Source of the DNA: Thiomicrorhabdus sp. Kp2
GTDB lineage: Bacteria; Pseudomonadota; Gammaproteobacteria; Thiomicrospirales; Thiomicrospiraceae
Assembly: GCF_000478585.1 (NCBI RefSeq)
Contig: NZ_ARWI01000001.1
Coordinates: 1,674,001 to 1,738,000 of the forward strand
DNA: 64,000 bases
Direction: 5' to 3'
This document shows positions 1-7,003 of the stretch, piece after piece. The position numbers and the translations under genes are program-made. Position 1 is the stretch's first letter. Every line of letters begins with the position of its first letter. The notes beneath the pieces are model-generated. The model had not been told where the DNA came from, ran no database searches, and was given only the letters and a program-made list of their open reading frames with translations.

Positions 1-1
1 A

Positions 2-1351
2 TTACGTGATTATGAAGTACGTATTAAAGCTGGGTTTGATGAGATTAAATCGGTTGTACAACATTTAATTGTGCAGCAGAAACGTAACGATTTTGAGCAA
101 TGGGCTCAGCAGACAATTAAACAAAAACTGGGTATTACCCTAAGCCAAAAACAAGTTGAAGAGAGTCTTAGCCAGAAGTTCGATAGCAATGTTTTATATG
201 GCCAATGTGTTTTTAACCAGTTTATGTCAATGTCTAAGGAGTTTTTTGAACAAGATCCGTTACACGGTCAAAACAAATTACAGGCAGAGCGTCTTTTTAA
301 AGATGCGGGTTTTCACGCCGTCGGTGTTGCACCATGTGCCGATGGACGTTTAGCACACATTATTAGTTATGTATTACGGTTGCCTTATTCGGTAACCAGA
401 AGAAAAGCACATGCTGGAGCTCTGTTTGATGTGAGTGAAAGCGTACGTAACTGGGTCTTTATTGAACATAGCCGTTTTCGTGATGGCATACCAAATTCAA
501 GTGAAGAGCCAACAAAATATTTAAAAATTGCAGTGTATCACTACTCAAAATCAGATCCACACCACCAAGGTTGTGCGGCTCATGGTAGTGATGATGCCAA
601 AGCGGCAGAGGCAGCTTTAACGAAATTGAAAGATTTCCGCCAAGCAATCGAAAATCGTTTTGGATGCGGGTCAACCGTACAAACACTGCTTATTGGAATG
701 AATACGGATGACGATAGTCTGAAGATACACGTTCCAAACCAACAAGGGAAAGTGTGTTTAAAACGTTTTGTAGAAACGGATGCACTTTTCCAACAAACAA
801 CCAATATGAATTCTGAGCAAGCCAGAATCAAGATTGAACAAGCGGTAGAGCAATGTAACCCAGAGTTAGGCTCAACCGCACCAGTTGAATCGATGAATAA
901 ACTGATTGCTTGGTTCATTGAGAATAATTTTTCTCAGATTGCGTATGTACAAGAGTATGAAAACGGATGTTATTCAGACATTGGACACGCAGAAAGATTT
1001 ATCGGCATTGGTAACGGATTTGAAGAAGTACAGCTTCGTAACCTAACTTACTACAGCTATTTGGATACGGTTGAGGAAGGATTAAATGATGTCAATGTCG
1101 GGATTAAGATTTTTACCGGTCTTAATCTTAAAAATGGCTGGCCAATTCCCATCATTATCCGCTGTGATTATGACGGAAGAGTACCAGGTTCTAAAGACAG
1201 AGCTGAAGACAAAGCCAGACGAATTGAACAAGCGTTACACGATCGTTACACCGATTTATCGGCAAATGGTCAACTACAAACCCTTTGTACTTTAAGGGAT
1301 AACACCGGAAATCAACCAGCTGAGAAGTTACCAGGCCTGGTGATTCTGTAA
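2..1351 (+). CDS. csoSCA: Carboxysome carbonic anhydrase CsoSCA (5' end outside window)
   Basis: Epsilon-class carbonic anhydrase of the alpha-carboxysome, which dehydrates bicarbonate to CO2 for the enclosed Rubisco. The frame is open to the left edge, so the gene starts upstream; about 450 residues are present and the family is usually 500-550. The family's active-site signature is visible: CADGR near nt 335-349, then a His (nt 539-541) followed 11 residues later by a Cys (nt 572-574). This matches the Cys/His/Cys zinc ligands and Asp-Arg pair known from the Halothiobacillus enzyme. The last codons contain one of the ACCAGGCCTGGT palindromes. It is followed 16 nt later by csoS4A in the expected cso order. 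Identification is firm. Confidence 0.96.
   Translation, partial: LRDYEVRIKAGFDEIKSVVQHLIVQQKRNDFEQWAQQTIKQKLGITLSQKQVEESLSQKFDSNVLYGQCVFNQFMSMSKEFFEQDPLHGQNKLQAERLFKDAGFHAVGVAPCADGRLAHIISYVLRLPYSVTRRKAHAGALFDVSESVRNWVFIEHSRFRDGIPNSSEEPTKYLKIAVYHYSKSDPHHQGCAAHGSDDAKAAEAALTKLKDFRQAIENRFGCGSTVQTLLIGMNTDDDSLKIHVPNQQGKVCLKRFVETDALFQQTTNMNSEQARIKIEQAVEQCNPELGSTAPVESMNKLIAWFIENNFSQIAYVQEYENGCYSDIGHAERFIGIGNGFEEVQLRNLTYYSYLDTVEEGLNDVNVGIKIFTGLNLKNGWPIPIIIRCDYDGRVPGSKDRAEDKARRIEQALHDRYTDLSANGQLQTLCTLRDNTGNQPAEKLPGLVIL
1330..1341. repeat. Iterated palindrome ACCAGGCCTGGT, exact
   Basis: Exact copy in the 3' end of csoSCA, encoding Leu-Pro-Gly-Leu. See the finding on the palindrome family. Confidence 0.9.
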
Positions 1352-1367
1352 CAACAAGGAGGATTGG

Positions 1368-1640
1368 ATGAAGATATTTCAAGTTGAAAAAACCCTGGTC
1401 TCCACCAACCGAATCGCCAGTATGGAACATAAGCCCTTATTGGTGGTAGCCGAAAAGGCAGGTGGAACTCCACAAGTTGCAGTCGATCCAGTTGGCTGTA
1501 AGCCAGGGGATTGGGTGTTATGTGTAGGGAGTTCGGCGGCACGTGATGCCAGTGGGATTAAGGGATATCCAAGTGATTTAACCATAGTTGGAATCATTGA
1601 CCGATGGGAGGTGAATAACGATGGAGATTCATCAAGTTAA
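1368..1640 (+). CDS. csoS4A: Carboxysome vertex protein CsoS4A (BMC pentamer)
   Basis: Small shell protein of 90 aa from the CsoS4/CcmL/EutN (BMC-P) family. It forms pentamers that cap the vertices of the icosahedral shell. The fold is supported by the family pattern around DPVGCKPGDWVLCVGSSAAR and by the C-terminal TIVGIIDRW stretch. The ATG follows an AAGGAGG ribosome site. Its end overlaps the start of csoS4B by 20 nt, which implies translational coupling. The position between csoSCA and csoS4B is the standard cso order. Confidence 0.95.
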   Translation: MKIFQVEKTLVSTNRIASMEHKPLLVVAEKAGGTPQVAVDPVGCKPGDWVLCVGSSAARDASGIKGYPSDLTIVGIIDRWEVNNDGDSSS

Positions 1641-1875
1641 ACAACGATTGATTATGACCAGTCGACTTGATGGTTTAGGACACCTTCCAGTAAAGGTTTT
1701 ACAAAGTGTATCTGGATCGACCTTAGTCGCTTTAGATCCGATTGGTGTAAAAAATGGAGATTGGGTTTTTACCATCGCCAACTCTGCAGCGAGAACCGCC
1801 GCAGGCGACGACAAAATTTTAACCGACTTAACGGTAGCCGGCATTATTGATAACTGGCAACCGCACACAAATTAG
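1621..1875 (+). CDS. csoS4B: Carboxysome vertex protein CsoS4B (BMC pentamer)
   Basis: Second BMC-P vertex protein, 84 aa, clearly paralogous to the preceding one: DPIGVKNGDWVFTIANSAAR aligns with the matching stretch of CsoS4A. The start codon sits inside the 3' end of csoS4A, and its ribosome site (GGGAGGTG) is within csoS4A coding sequence. Together with the csoS1 hexamers it closes the shell. The csoS1 array starts 25 nt after the stop. Confidence 0.95.
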   Translation: MEIHQVKQRLIMTSRLDGLGHLPVKVLQSVSGSTLVALDPIGVKNGDWVFTIANSAARTAAGDDKILTDLTVAGIIDNWQPHTN

Positions 1876-1900
1876 TAAATGAAGTAACAGGAGAAATATC

Positions 1901-2191
1901 ATGAGCGAATATGGAATTGCTTTAGGAATGATTGAAACCCGTGGTTTAGTACCAGCGATTGAAGCGGCAGATGCGATGACCAAAGCGGCAGAAGTACGCT
2001 TAGTCAGTCGTGAATTTGTAGGCGGTGGTTACGTAACCGTTATGGTACGTGGTGAAACGGGTGCGGTAAACGCAGCAGTAAGAGCGGGAGCTGACGCCTG
2101 TGAACGAGTTGGCGACGGATTGGTTGCTGCGCACATCATTGCACGTCCACACAAAGAAGTGGAACCTGTATTAACCATTGAAAAAGCGTAA
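1901..2191 (+). CDS. csoS1C: Carboxysome shell hexamer CsoS1, copy 1
   Basis: Single-domain BMC-H shell protein, 96 aa, that tiles the facets of the carboxysome and forms the pores for bicarbonate and RuBP. It begins EYGIALGMIETRGLVPAIEA and carries the canonical BMC core, including a VSREFVGGGYVTVMVRGE segment. It is the first of three tandem, near-identical copies, and the csoS1C symbol is assigned by position only. The preceding AGGAGAAA ribosome site differs from that of copies 2 and 3. At the 3' end it is nearly identical in DNA sequence to copy 3 (see finding on gene conversion). Confidence 0.96.
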   Translation: MSEYGIALGMIETRGLVPAIEAADAMTKAAEVRLVSREFVGGGYVTVMVRGETGAVNAAVRAGADACERVGDGLVAAHIIARPHKEVEPVLTIEKA

Positions 2192-2234
2192 AAGTTTTTA
2201 AAGATAAATTAGTAAGAACGTTAGGAGAAGAGCC

Positions 2235-2528
2235 ATGAGTACAGAATATGGAATTGCTTTAGGAATGATTGAAACCCGCGGTTTAGTACCAGCGATTGAA
2301 GCGGCAGATGCGATGACCAAAGCGGCAGAAGTGCGTTTAGTCAGTCGTGAATTTGTAGGTGGTGGTTACGTAACCGTTATGGTACGTGGTGAAACGGGTG
2401 CGGTCAACGCAGCAGTAAGAGCGGGAGCCGATGCTTGTGAACGAGTCGGTGACGGACTGGTTGCTGCGCACATCATTGCACGCCCTCACAACGAAGTTGA
2501 ATCAGTCGTTACGATTGAAAAGAAGTAA
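2235..2528 (+). CDS. csoS1A: Carboxysome shell hexamer CsoS1, copy 2
   Basis: BMC-H shell hexamer, 97 aa, with the same protein sequence as copy 1 apart from one inserted Thr near the N-terminus (MSTEYG) and the last dozen residues. The leader AAATTAGTAAGAACGTTAGG plus the ribosome site and first codons are repeated word for word before copy 3. Its 3' half carries silent differences from the other two copies (for example GTCAAC, GCCGATGCT). The csoS1A symbol is by position. Role as for copy 1. Confidence 0.95.
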   Translation: MSTEYGIALGMIETRGLVPAIEAADAMTKAAEVRLVSREFVGGGYVTVMVRGETGAVNAAVRAGADACERVGDGLVAAHIIARPHNEVESVVTIEKK

Positions 2529-2570
2529 TTGAGAAATTGATAAATTAGTAAGAACGTTAGGAGAAGAGCC

Positions 2571-2879
2571 ATGAGTACAGAATATGGAATTGCTTTAGGA
2601 ATGATTGAAACCCGCGGTTTAGTACCAGCGATTGAAGCGGCAGATGCGATGACCAAAGCGGCAGAAGTGCGTTTAGTCAGTCGTGAATTTGTAGGTGGTG
2701 GTTACGTAACCGTTATGGTACGTGGTGAAACGGGTGCGGTAAACGCAGCAGTAAGAGCGGGAGCTGACGCCTGTGAACGAGTTGGCGACGGATTGGTTGC
2801 TGCGCACATCATTGCACGTCCACACAAAGAAGTGGAACCTGTTCTAGACATGGCTAGCAGCGGAGCGAGAATCGGTTAA
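2571..2879 (+). CDS. csoS1B: Carboxysome shell hexamer CsoS1, copy 3 with C-terminal extension
   Basis: BMC-H shell hexamer, 102 aa. The common core is followed by a short distinctive tail (LDMASSGARIG), as expected for CsoS1B, the minor hexamer with an extended C-terminus in the csoS1C-A-B trio. The nucleotide sequence is mosaic: its upstream leader and 5' half match copy 2, and its 3' half matches copy 1. The switch lies between nt 2697 and 2740. The symbol is assigned by position and by the extension. Confidence 0.94.
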   Translation: MSTEYGIALGMIETRGLVPAIEAADAMTKAAEVRLVSREFVGGGYVTVMVRGETGAVNAAVRAGADACERVGDGLVAAHIIARPHKEVEPVLDMASSGARIG

Positions 2880-2922
2880 ACCCAATGGGGGCTAAGGCCC
2901 TCGGTTACGAGAGGAGTAAGTT

Positions 2923-3471
2923 ATGCGTTATCAACCACGAATGCAAGGTAGTGTTATGCCTGGAATCGGAAGTTACCCTCAATTTGAGACACCTCAAAAT
3001 ACAGGGGCTAACTCAAGAGTGCTCGGTTACTTAGGGCGAGCTTTAAGCTTAGAGTTCTCAGCAGGTCAGCACTATTTAGCACAAGCTTCTTTAGCTAAAT
3101 TTCGTAATGAAATGACTTATGCTCAAGGTTTTGTCACTTTGGCAAATGAGGAGTTTCAACATGCTAACTTATTAACCGATCGCATGGTCGCTCAAGGGGC
3201 TTTGCCAGCGGGCAGTGTATTGAGTCCAGCTACGCCTGCTAATTCAATTGCAGAAGCTTTAAGAAGCTGTGAAGCGCGTGAGTTAGCTTTGATTCAGCTT
3301 TATGGAGAAGCCACGCAGTATTGTGCAAATATCGGTGCTATGGAAGATCATTCATTATTTAGTCGCCTTCTTGAAGAGGAGCAAGCTCAGTTAATGAGAA
3401 TTAATGGTTGGTTAGCCGAGTTTTATCACTCTATGAATGTAAATCAATATTCAGATAGGAGTTTTGTATGA
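2923..3471 (+). CDS. Ferritin-like protein of the cso operon
   Basis: Ferritin-like four-helix protein of 182 aa, the bacterioferritin-type gene that commonly follows csoS1 in proteobacterial cso operons. Visible iron-box features are the LSLEFSAGQHYLAQ helix and ANEEFQHANLL (E...EExxH), then a C-terminal EARELALIQLYGEA helix and EEEQAQ. Its function in carboxysome biology is not established; iron binding is inferred from the motifs. The stop overlaps the acRAF start (ATGA), so the two are translationally coupled. A GAGAGGAGT ribosome site precedes the ATG. Confidence 0.82.
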   Translation: MRYQPRMQGSVMPGIGSYPQFETPQNTGANSRVLGYLGRALSLEFSAGQHYLAQASLAKFRNEMTYAQGFVTLANEEFQHANLLTDRMVAQGALPAGSVLSPATPANSIAEALRSCEARELALIQLYGEATQYCANIGAMEDHSLFSRLLEEEQAQLMRINGWLAEFYHSMNVNQYSDRSFV

Positions 3472-3743
3472 ACGAACGTTGGAAAGCTAAATTAAAACCT
3501 GCTTCATTAGAAACACGGTTTGAATTTAAAGATTTTTCAGTTTTGAGATCTTTTTTGGACGAACTAGCAGAACAGGCGGATTTACTAGATCACCACCCAA
3601 ATATCAGTTTTGGTAGAGGCCATGTTTCGGTGATGATTTACTCAAAATCTGATGAGTTACAGACTATTGATTTTACTTTAGCCAAAGGGATTGATGAAGG
3701 TTATCACAGGGTAACCAATCAGTCTGAAGGAGCATGGGCATGA
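3468..3743 (+). CDS. Alpha-carboxysome Rubisco assembly factor (acRAF)
   Basis: Protein of 91 aa with the fold signature of pterin-4a-carbinolamine dehydratase: LLDHHPNISFGRGHVSVMIYS near residues 39-59. In cso operons this divergent family acts as a Rubisco chaperone (acRAF) rather than as a pterin enzyme. That assignment rests on the genomic position between the ferritin-like gene and mcdB. The ATGA overlap with the upstream gene and a second ATGA overlap with the downstream gene indicate a tightly coupled operon. Confidence 0.85.
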   Translation: MNERWKAKLKPASLETRFEFKDFSVLRSFLDELAEQADLLDHHPNISFGRGHVSVMIYSKSDELQTIDFTLAKGIDEGYHRVTNQSEGAWA

Positions 3744-4036
3744 CAGTTGAAGAAGAAAAAACAGAAAGCTGGGTTTTAGGTAGCTCGGTGATGAAAGATG
3801 AGTCATCTACAGAACCTAAAGCGGCTGAAAACAAAGCGGTTGATGATAAACCTGAGGTGAAACCTGCTACGGCAAAAAAAACAGTTCAGCGTAAACCTGC
3901 TGCAAGAAAACCCGCAGCACAAAAAACGGCAACACCAAAAACGAAGAAGAGTGCAGCGGTAAATAAAAATACCGAGCAAGCGCACATTGCCGATCAGATT
4001 AAGGTGTTTTCATCAAGAAGGGTTTGGCCTGACTAA
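3740..4036 (+). CDS. mcdB: Alpha-type carboxysome positioning protein McdB, no adjacent McdA
   Basis: Disordered, low-complexity protein of 98 aa, rich in Lys/Ala/Pro, with repeated KPAARKPAAQKTATPK-type stretches, and ending in SRRVWPD. A disordered body with a conserved Trp at the extreme C-terminus is the hallmark of alpha-carboxysome McdB proteins. McdB normally links carboxysomes to the ParA-type ATPase McdA to space them over the nucleoid. I place the start at the second ATG (3740): it overlaps the acRAF stop as ATGA and sits 7 nt after AAGGAG, whereas the ATG at 3734 is only 1 nt from that site. No mcdA lies beside it. It is the last gene before a terminator. Confidence 0.78.
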   Translation: MTVEEEKTESWVLGSSVMKDESSTEPKAAENKAVDDKPEVKPATAKKTVQRKPAARKPAAQKTATPKTKKSAAVNKNTEQAHIADQIKVFSSRRVWPD

Positions 4037-4064
4037 AAGCAATTTTTAAACGTTCTTAGCCATT

Positions 4065-4094
4065 GAGGGTACCTAAAACGTGCCCTCTTTTTTT
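4065..4094 (+). terminator. Intrinsic terminator of the carboxysome operon
   Basis: GAGGGTAC / GTGCCCTC form an 8-bp stem (one T-G wobble) with a 7-nt loop, followed directly by a run of T. It lies 29 nt after the mcdB stop and separates the cso operon from the sbtA block. Confidence 0.85.
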
Positions 4095-4275
4095 ATCTAA
4101 AAATAGAGAACCATTCTCTATAAATTGTTTATAGAAAGCGGTGTATCTGTCAGAGAACTAACCTATTCACTGTTCTCTATAGCAGGGAGTTGAATTATCA
4201 ATTTCTCATATATAGGACTTTTCCATACTATGGAAACTATTAGAAATATTGCATCTGCAATAAAGGAGAAAGGAC
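4095..4275 (+). promoter_or_regulatory. Dyad-rich control region upstream of sbtA
   Basis: Four inverted repeats are packed into 181 bp: ATAGAGAA-CCA-TTCTCTAT (4103-4121), AGAGAAC-N13-GTTCTCT (4152-4178), TTTCCATA-C-TATGGAAA (4220-4236) and ATTGCA-TC-TGCAAT (4248-4261). The first two share the half-site AGAGAA / TTCTCT. This is the arrangement expected for a LysR-type regulator, and a LysR gene lies at 7004. No clear -35/-10 pair could be fixed. The ribosome site AAAGGAGAAAGG precedes the sbtA ATG. Confidence 0.6.
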
Positions 4276-5280
4276 ATGTTGGGATTGGATAGCTTATTAA
4301 TTCCTGCGGTACTGTTTTTCGCTTTAGGCGTAATCGCAACACTTATAAAATCAGATCTAAAGTTTCCTGAGGGGATGTCTAAAGGGATCTCATTTTATTT
4401 ATTGATGGCAATCGGTTTGAAGGGAGGAGCAGAGCTTGCACATGCAAACTTAGGTGTTGCGGTACAAGCCATTTTTTGGGCAATTGTGATGGGTTTTTTA
4501 ATACCTCTTATCGGGTATGTCTTACTGAGATATAAAGACCGAATTGATCCTTTTAATGCAGCGGCTATTACCGCGCATTATGGTTCGGTAAGTGCGGCAA
4601 CTTTTTTAACTGCAGTGGCTTTTTTGGAAGCCTCTCAAATTGCACACGAAAGCTACCCTATTATTATGATGGTGATGATGGAGTCTCCAGCGATTATTGT
4701 TGGCTTGGTTCTCGCTGCGATGGCAAGAAAAAGATTAGCTTCGACTTCAGGTGATGGTTCTCAGCTGCTTGATACACCAAAGATGGAATGGTCTCCAGTA
4801 CTTAAAGAGGCTTTTACAAACGGCAGTGTTATTTTGTTGTTGGGCGCAATGGTTGTTGGAGCAGTCGCTTCACCTGAGGCGATGGAAAAAGTCACACCAT
4901 TTTCTACAGAAATTTTTATGGGTGTGTTGTGCTTATTCCTATTAGACATGGGGATGGAAGCGGCAAAACGTCTAAAAGCGTTTAAAAATGTTGGAACAAC
5001 CTTAGTTTTTTTTGGCGTGATTATGCCGTTAATAGGCGGAACTATTGGTGTTTTTGTAGGGATTACCTTACTAAACTTGACTACTGGTGGTGCTTTATTG
5101 GTGGCTATATTGGGCGCAAGTGCCTCTTATATTGCGGTACCTCCTGCGATGCGTTATGGCGTGCCAGAAGCGAATCCATCTTACTATTTAACCTTAGCCT
5201 TAGGAGTTACGTTTCCATTTAATGTCGTGGTGGGTATTCCATTATTTTATCAACTTGCTATGTGGTATTCAGCGGTATAA
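4276..5280 (+). CDS. sbtA: SbtA-type sodium-dependent bicarbonate transporter
   Basis: Integral membrane protein of 334 aa with about ten hydrophobic segments, in the SbtA (former DUF897) family that imports bicarbonate with sodium. Visible family features are the GLKGGAEL segment near residue 50, the HYGSVSAATF stretch near residue 95 (SbtA proteins carry HYGSVSAVTF there), and the matching GASASYIAVPPAMRYGVPEANPS stretch near residue 275, with a charged cytoplasmic loop between the two halves. Cyanobacterial SbtA is slightly longer. The context is decisive: it sits between the carboxysome operon and a PII-like gene, which matches sbtA-sbtB pairs, so it probably supplies the carboxysome with bicarbonate. 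Confidence 0.9.
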   Translation: MLGLDSLLIPAVLFFALGVIATLIKSDLKFPEGMSKGISFYLLMAIGLKGGAELAHANLGVAVQAIFWAIVMGFLIPLIGYVLLRYKDRIDPFNAAAITAHYGSVSAATFLTAVAFLEASQIAHESYPIIMMVMMESPAIIVGLVLAAMARKRLASTSGDGSQLLDTPKMEWSPVLKEAFTNGSVILLLGAMVVGAVASPEAMEKVTPFSTEIFMGVLCLFLLDMGMEAAKRLKAFKNVGTTLVFFGVIMPLIGGTIGVFVGITLLNLTTGGALLVAILGASASYIAVPPAMRYGVPEANPSYYLTLALGVTFPFNVVVGIPLFYQLAMWYSAV

Positions 5281-5291
5281 AGGAGTTAAAA

Positions 5292-5606
5292 ATGACTGTA
5301 ACAACATGTAATGAAAAAGTCGTTCAGATAATTGCTAATACAGCCCTCGAAAAAAAATTGAAAAGAACGCTGACATCAATTGGCGTCAATGGTTATACCA
5401 TATTTGATGTACGAGGTGATGGCGATACAGGCTTTCAAGGAGGGCATATTGATGGTGATACGAATGTACTAATTATGGTGGTTGTACCTATTCATATTGC
5501 TGAAGAATTAATGTGGCAATTAAATAATGATTATCTCAAAAGAGGGCATCATCTTATGGTGTTTTCTTATGCGGCAGATGTTTTAACGCCAAGTAAATTT
5601 GGATAA
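5292..5606 (+). CDS. PII-like regulator paired with SbtA (SbtB-like)
   Basis: Small protein of 104 aa with the PII ferredoxin-like fold pattern: KLKRTLTSIGVNGYTIFDVRGDG, a T-loop region, and VVVPIHIAEELMWQL. In cyanobacteria SbtB binds adenine nucleotides and plugs SbtA. The same role is inferred here from the fold and from the position 11 nt after sbtA. The frame is open further upstream, but the ATG at 5292 has an AAGGAG ribosome site 8 nt before it and matches the family length, so I chose it. No PROSITE uridylylation Tyr motif is evident. Confidence 0.82.
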   Translation: MTVTTCNEKVVQIIANTALEKKLKRTLTSIGVNGYTIFDVRGDGDTGFQGGHIDGDTNVLIMVVVPIHIAEELMWQLNNDYLKRGHHLMVFSYAADVLTPSKFG

Positions 5607-5617
5607 AAATTATTATC

Positions 5618-6232
5618 ATGACTACGATTGTTTTAGCCACAGCTAACCCAGATAAGGTTGAAGAACTGAGCACTCCTCTGCGTCTGAATGGTTTTAATAT
5701 AAAGCTACAAACTGACTTTTTTACTGAACAGGTAGTAGAAGATGGTTTGAGCTTTATTGAGAATGCCTTGAAAAAAGCGAGGTTTGCCAGTGCTAAAACA
5801 GGGTTGCCAGCCATTGCAGATGACTCAGGATTACAGGTGGATGCTCTAAATGGCAGGCCTGGTATCTTTTCGGCTCGTTTTGCTGAAACTCTCGGGCTTG
5901 GCGAAAGCTCTGAGGAGGAGAATACTCGCCAGCTCGTCAAGGCGCTTGAAGGTTTACCCTTACGAAATCGTAAAGCTAATTACATCTGTGTTGTTGTGTA
6001 TGTGGCACATGAAAACGATGAAACGCCTTTGATTGGTATTGGAGCATGGCATGGTGATATTCTTACAGAACCCAGAACTCAATATGGTATTGGCTACGAC
6101 CCAGTCATGTGGATTCCAAGTGAGTTAAAAGCGGCTTCTGAAGTGCCATTAGAGAGAAAATTAAAAATTAGTCACCGCGCTCAAGCAATGGAGTCGGTGA
6201 TTAAGCAAATCAAACAGCGGGAGGCTAAATGA
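5618..6232 (+). CDS. rdgB: HAM1/RdgB-type XTP/dITP pyrophosphatase
   Basis: Hydrolyses non-canonical purine nucleoside triphosphates to monophosphates. The family features are present: [10 protein letters not shown] at the N-terminus (phosphate-binding), [24 protein letters not shown], and a C-terminal ISHRAQAM. Length 204 aa is normal. It sits inside a CO2-concentrating block, between the PII-like gene and a BMC shell gene, and a HAM1 gene is a known neighbour of cso loci. It may be a dedicated paralogue, and the symbol is given for the family only. The stop overlaps the next start (ATGA). The GRPG codons carry a degenerate copy of the CAGGCCTG palindrome. Confidence 0.85.
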   Translation: MTTIVLATANPDKVEELSTPLRLNGFNIKLQTDFFTEQVVEDGLSFIENALKKARFASAKTGLPAIADDSGLQVDALNGRPGIFSARFAETLGLGESSEEENTRQLVKALEGLPLRNRKANYICVVVYVAHENDETPLIGIGAWHGDILTEPRTQYGIGYDPVMWIPSELKAASEVPLERKLKISHRAQAMESVIKQIKQREAK

Positions 6233-6849
6233 TAGAGTTAAGAACCTATATATTTTTAGATTCATTACAGCCTCAATTAGCCTCATATATTGGTACGGCT
6301 TCTATGGGGTTTTTGCCAGTGCCTGGTGATTCCTGTTTATGGGTGGAAGTGGCTCCAGGTATGGCGGTTCACAAGATTACCGATATCGCTTTGAAAGCGA
6401 GCAATGTCCGTTTGGCTCAACAGGTTGTTGAACGTGCTTATGGTTCGATGTTGTTTAACCACCGTGACCAAAGTGATGTCTTGGAGTCTGGACAGCATAT
6501 CCTGAATTATCTACAAACGAATGAGTTTGAGCGTGACAAATGTCATGTGAAATGGTCAGAAATTATAAGAGGTATTACCCCTGACCACGCTGTGTTAATT
6601 AACCGAGATAACCGAAGAGGGTCGATGATTCTGCCAGGACAAAGTATGTTTATTATGGAAACGGATCCTGCTGGCTATGTTGTCTATGCTGCTAATGAAG
6701 CTGAAAAAGCAGCTAATGTCACTTTGGTAGAGGCTCGCGCAGTGGGGGCTTACGGGCGTTTAATTATGTGTGGCAAAGAGGCGGATGTCATTGAGGCAGA
6801 AAGGGCGGCTAAGGCAGCGCTTGAAAGAATGCCTTGTCTAGTTAAATAG
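6229..6849 (+). CDS. csoS1D: Tandem-BMC shell protein, CsoS1D-like
   Basis: Protein of 206 aa with two BMC domains. The first covers roughly residues 1-95 ([20 protein letters not shown], then [15 protein letters not shown] helix). The second covers residues 105-206 ([49 protein letters not shown]). This architecture is that of CsoS1D, which forms double-stacked trimers with a gated large pore for metabolites such as RuBP. It is shorter than the Prochlorococcus protein (about 250 aa). It is coupled to the HAM1 gene by an ATGA overlap. Shell function is inferred from family and context. Confidence 0.85.
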   Translation: MIELRTYIFLDSLQPQLASYIGTASMGFLPVPGDSCLWVEVAPGMAVHKITDIALKASNVRLAQQVVERAYGSMLFNHRDQSDVLESGQHILNYLQTNEFERDKCHVKWSEIIRGITPDHAVLINRDNRRGSMILPGQSMFIMETDPAGYVVYAANEAEKAANVTLVEARAVGAYGRLIMCGKEADVIEAERAAKAALERMPCLVK

Positions 6850-7003
6850 TGTAAACAATTCTGAATCGTACGGTAAGTAAAGGTAAATGGTTGTATAAAA
6901 ATCGTATAGGTTAAATGTTTTTTTAATGTATAGTTGTACATTGTTGTTTATTAAATATGAGTAATTGTTTGATTAATATCAGAATTACTTTTAGGGGAAT
7001 GGA

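Noticed and set aside
1901-2879. Three tandem direct repeats of about 335 bp as a CRISPR or satellite array
   Set aside because: The repeats are full BMC-H genes with their own start, stop and ribosome site.
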